Assembly: GCA_005888955.1 (NCBI GenBank)
Contig: VBCS01000388.1
Location: 1 to 5,378, forward strand
Reading direction: 5' to 3'
DNA from: Betaproteobacteria bacterium
GTDB taxonomy: Bacteria > Pseudomonadota > Gammaproteobacteria > Burkholderiales > Casimicrobiaceae
Length of the DNA: 5,378 nt
The notes under the pieces were generated by a model, which saw nothing but the letters and a program-made list of their open reading frames with translations, was not told the DNA's origin and did not search any database. Position numbers and translations under genes: made by a program. Below, piece after piece: positions 5,239 to 5,378 of the stretch (position 1 is its first letter; each line of letters opens with the position of its first letter).

Positions 5239-5378
5239 GCCTCAGTGCGCTCGACTTGTCGATCCTGCTGCCGGCCTTCGTTGCAGGCATACTGGTCACG
5301 GCGACGCACGTGCCGCTGGGCACGCAGGTGCTCGCGCGTGGCATCGTCTTCATCGATCTCGCCATCGCGCAGATCGCC
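5235..5378 (+). CDS. znuB: ZnuB-type metal ABC transporter permease, N-terminal fragment
   Basis: The first 48 codons of an ABC-3 family inner-membrane permease start at ATG 5235 and run off the window. The start overlaps the preceding TGA in an ATGA arrangement, so the two genes are probably translationally coupled. The visible sequence has a hydrophobic first helix (LSILLPAFVAGILVTATHV) followed by PLGTQVLARGIVFIDLAIAQIA, which matches the conserved family pattern of PLG, a xVLxRG turn and FIxxAxxQ before the second helix. The ATPase subunit (ZnuC) is not in the window and is expected downstream or elsewhere. Confidence 0.88.
   Translation, partial: MSLSALDLSILLPAFVAGILVTATHVPLGTQVLARGIVFIDLAIAQIA

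Overview
The window is a GC-rich stretch of Gram-negative, proteobacterial DNA. Evidence for a Gram-negative cell is the TRAP permease, an outer-membrane-type beta-barrel ending in Phe, and periplasmic proteins with Sec-type signal peptides. The protein flavours and the two families of short palindromic intergenic repeats fit an environmental betaproteobacterium best, but this placement is an inference and no 16S or other marker gene is present. All genes lie on the + strand.

Left region (1-1431): the last 37 residues of a TRAP small permease (DctQ type) overlap by four bases (GTGA) the start of a complete TRAP large permease (DctM type, 439 aa). The solute-binding subunit would lie to the left and is not in the window.

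Middle region (1431-2650): a cluster of GGGCCGAAT-type palindromic repeats, a complete TauD/TfdA-type Fe(II)/2-oxoglutarate dioxygenase (298 aa, all catalytic residues present), then a second repeat pair of a different family (CCCGGGTGAGC type, two units in opposite orientation). A transporter followed by a dioxygenase suggests import and oxygenation of an organic acid, perhaps a sulfonate or aryloxyacid, but the substrate cannot be read from sequence.

Right region (2618-5378): a separate, apparently co-transcribed metal-uptake cluster. It begins with a palindrome placed like a repressor operator, followed by a small exported Cys/His protein (107 aa), an outer-membrane porin-like gene, a ZnuA-like periplasmic metal-binding protein, and the first 48 codons of a ZnuB-type ABC permease overlapping znuA by ATGA. 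The picture is a whole-envelope zinc (or manganese) import route: outer-membrane channel, periplasmic protein(s), inner-membrane ABC transporter. The porin and small protein are the less familiar members.

Two anomalies stand out in this operon. The porin reading frame is broken near 3455-3466 by what looks like a deletion of 3n+1 bases, with the downstream frame otherwise well preserved. The ZnuA-like protein appears to lack about 15 residues directly after its third metal-ligand histidine. Either the locus is decaying or this sequence carries assembly errors; the data here cannot decide.
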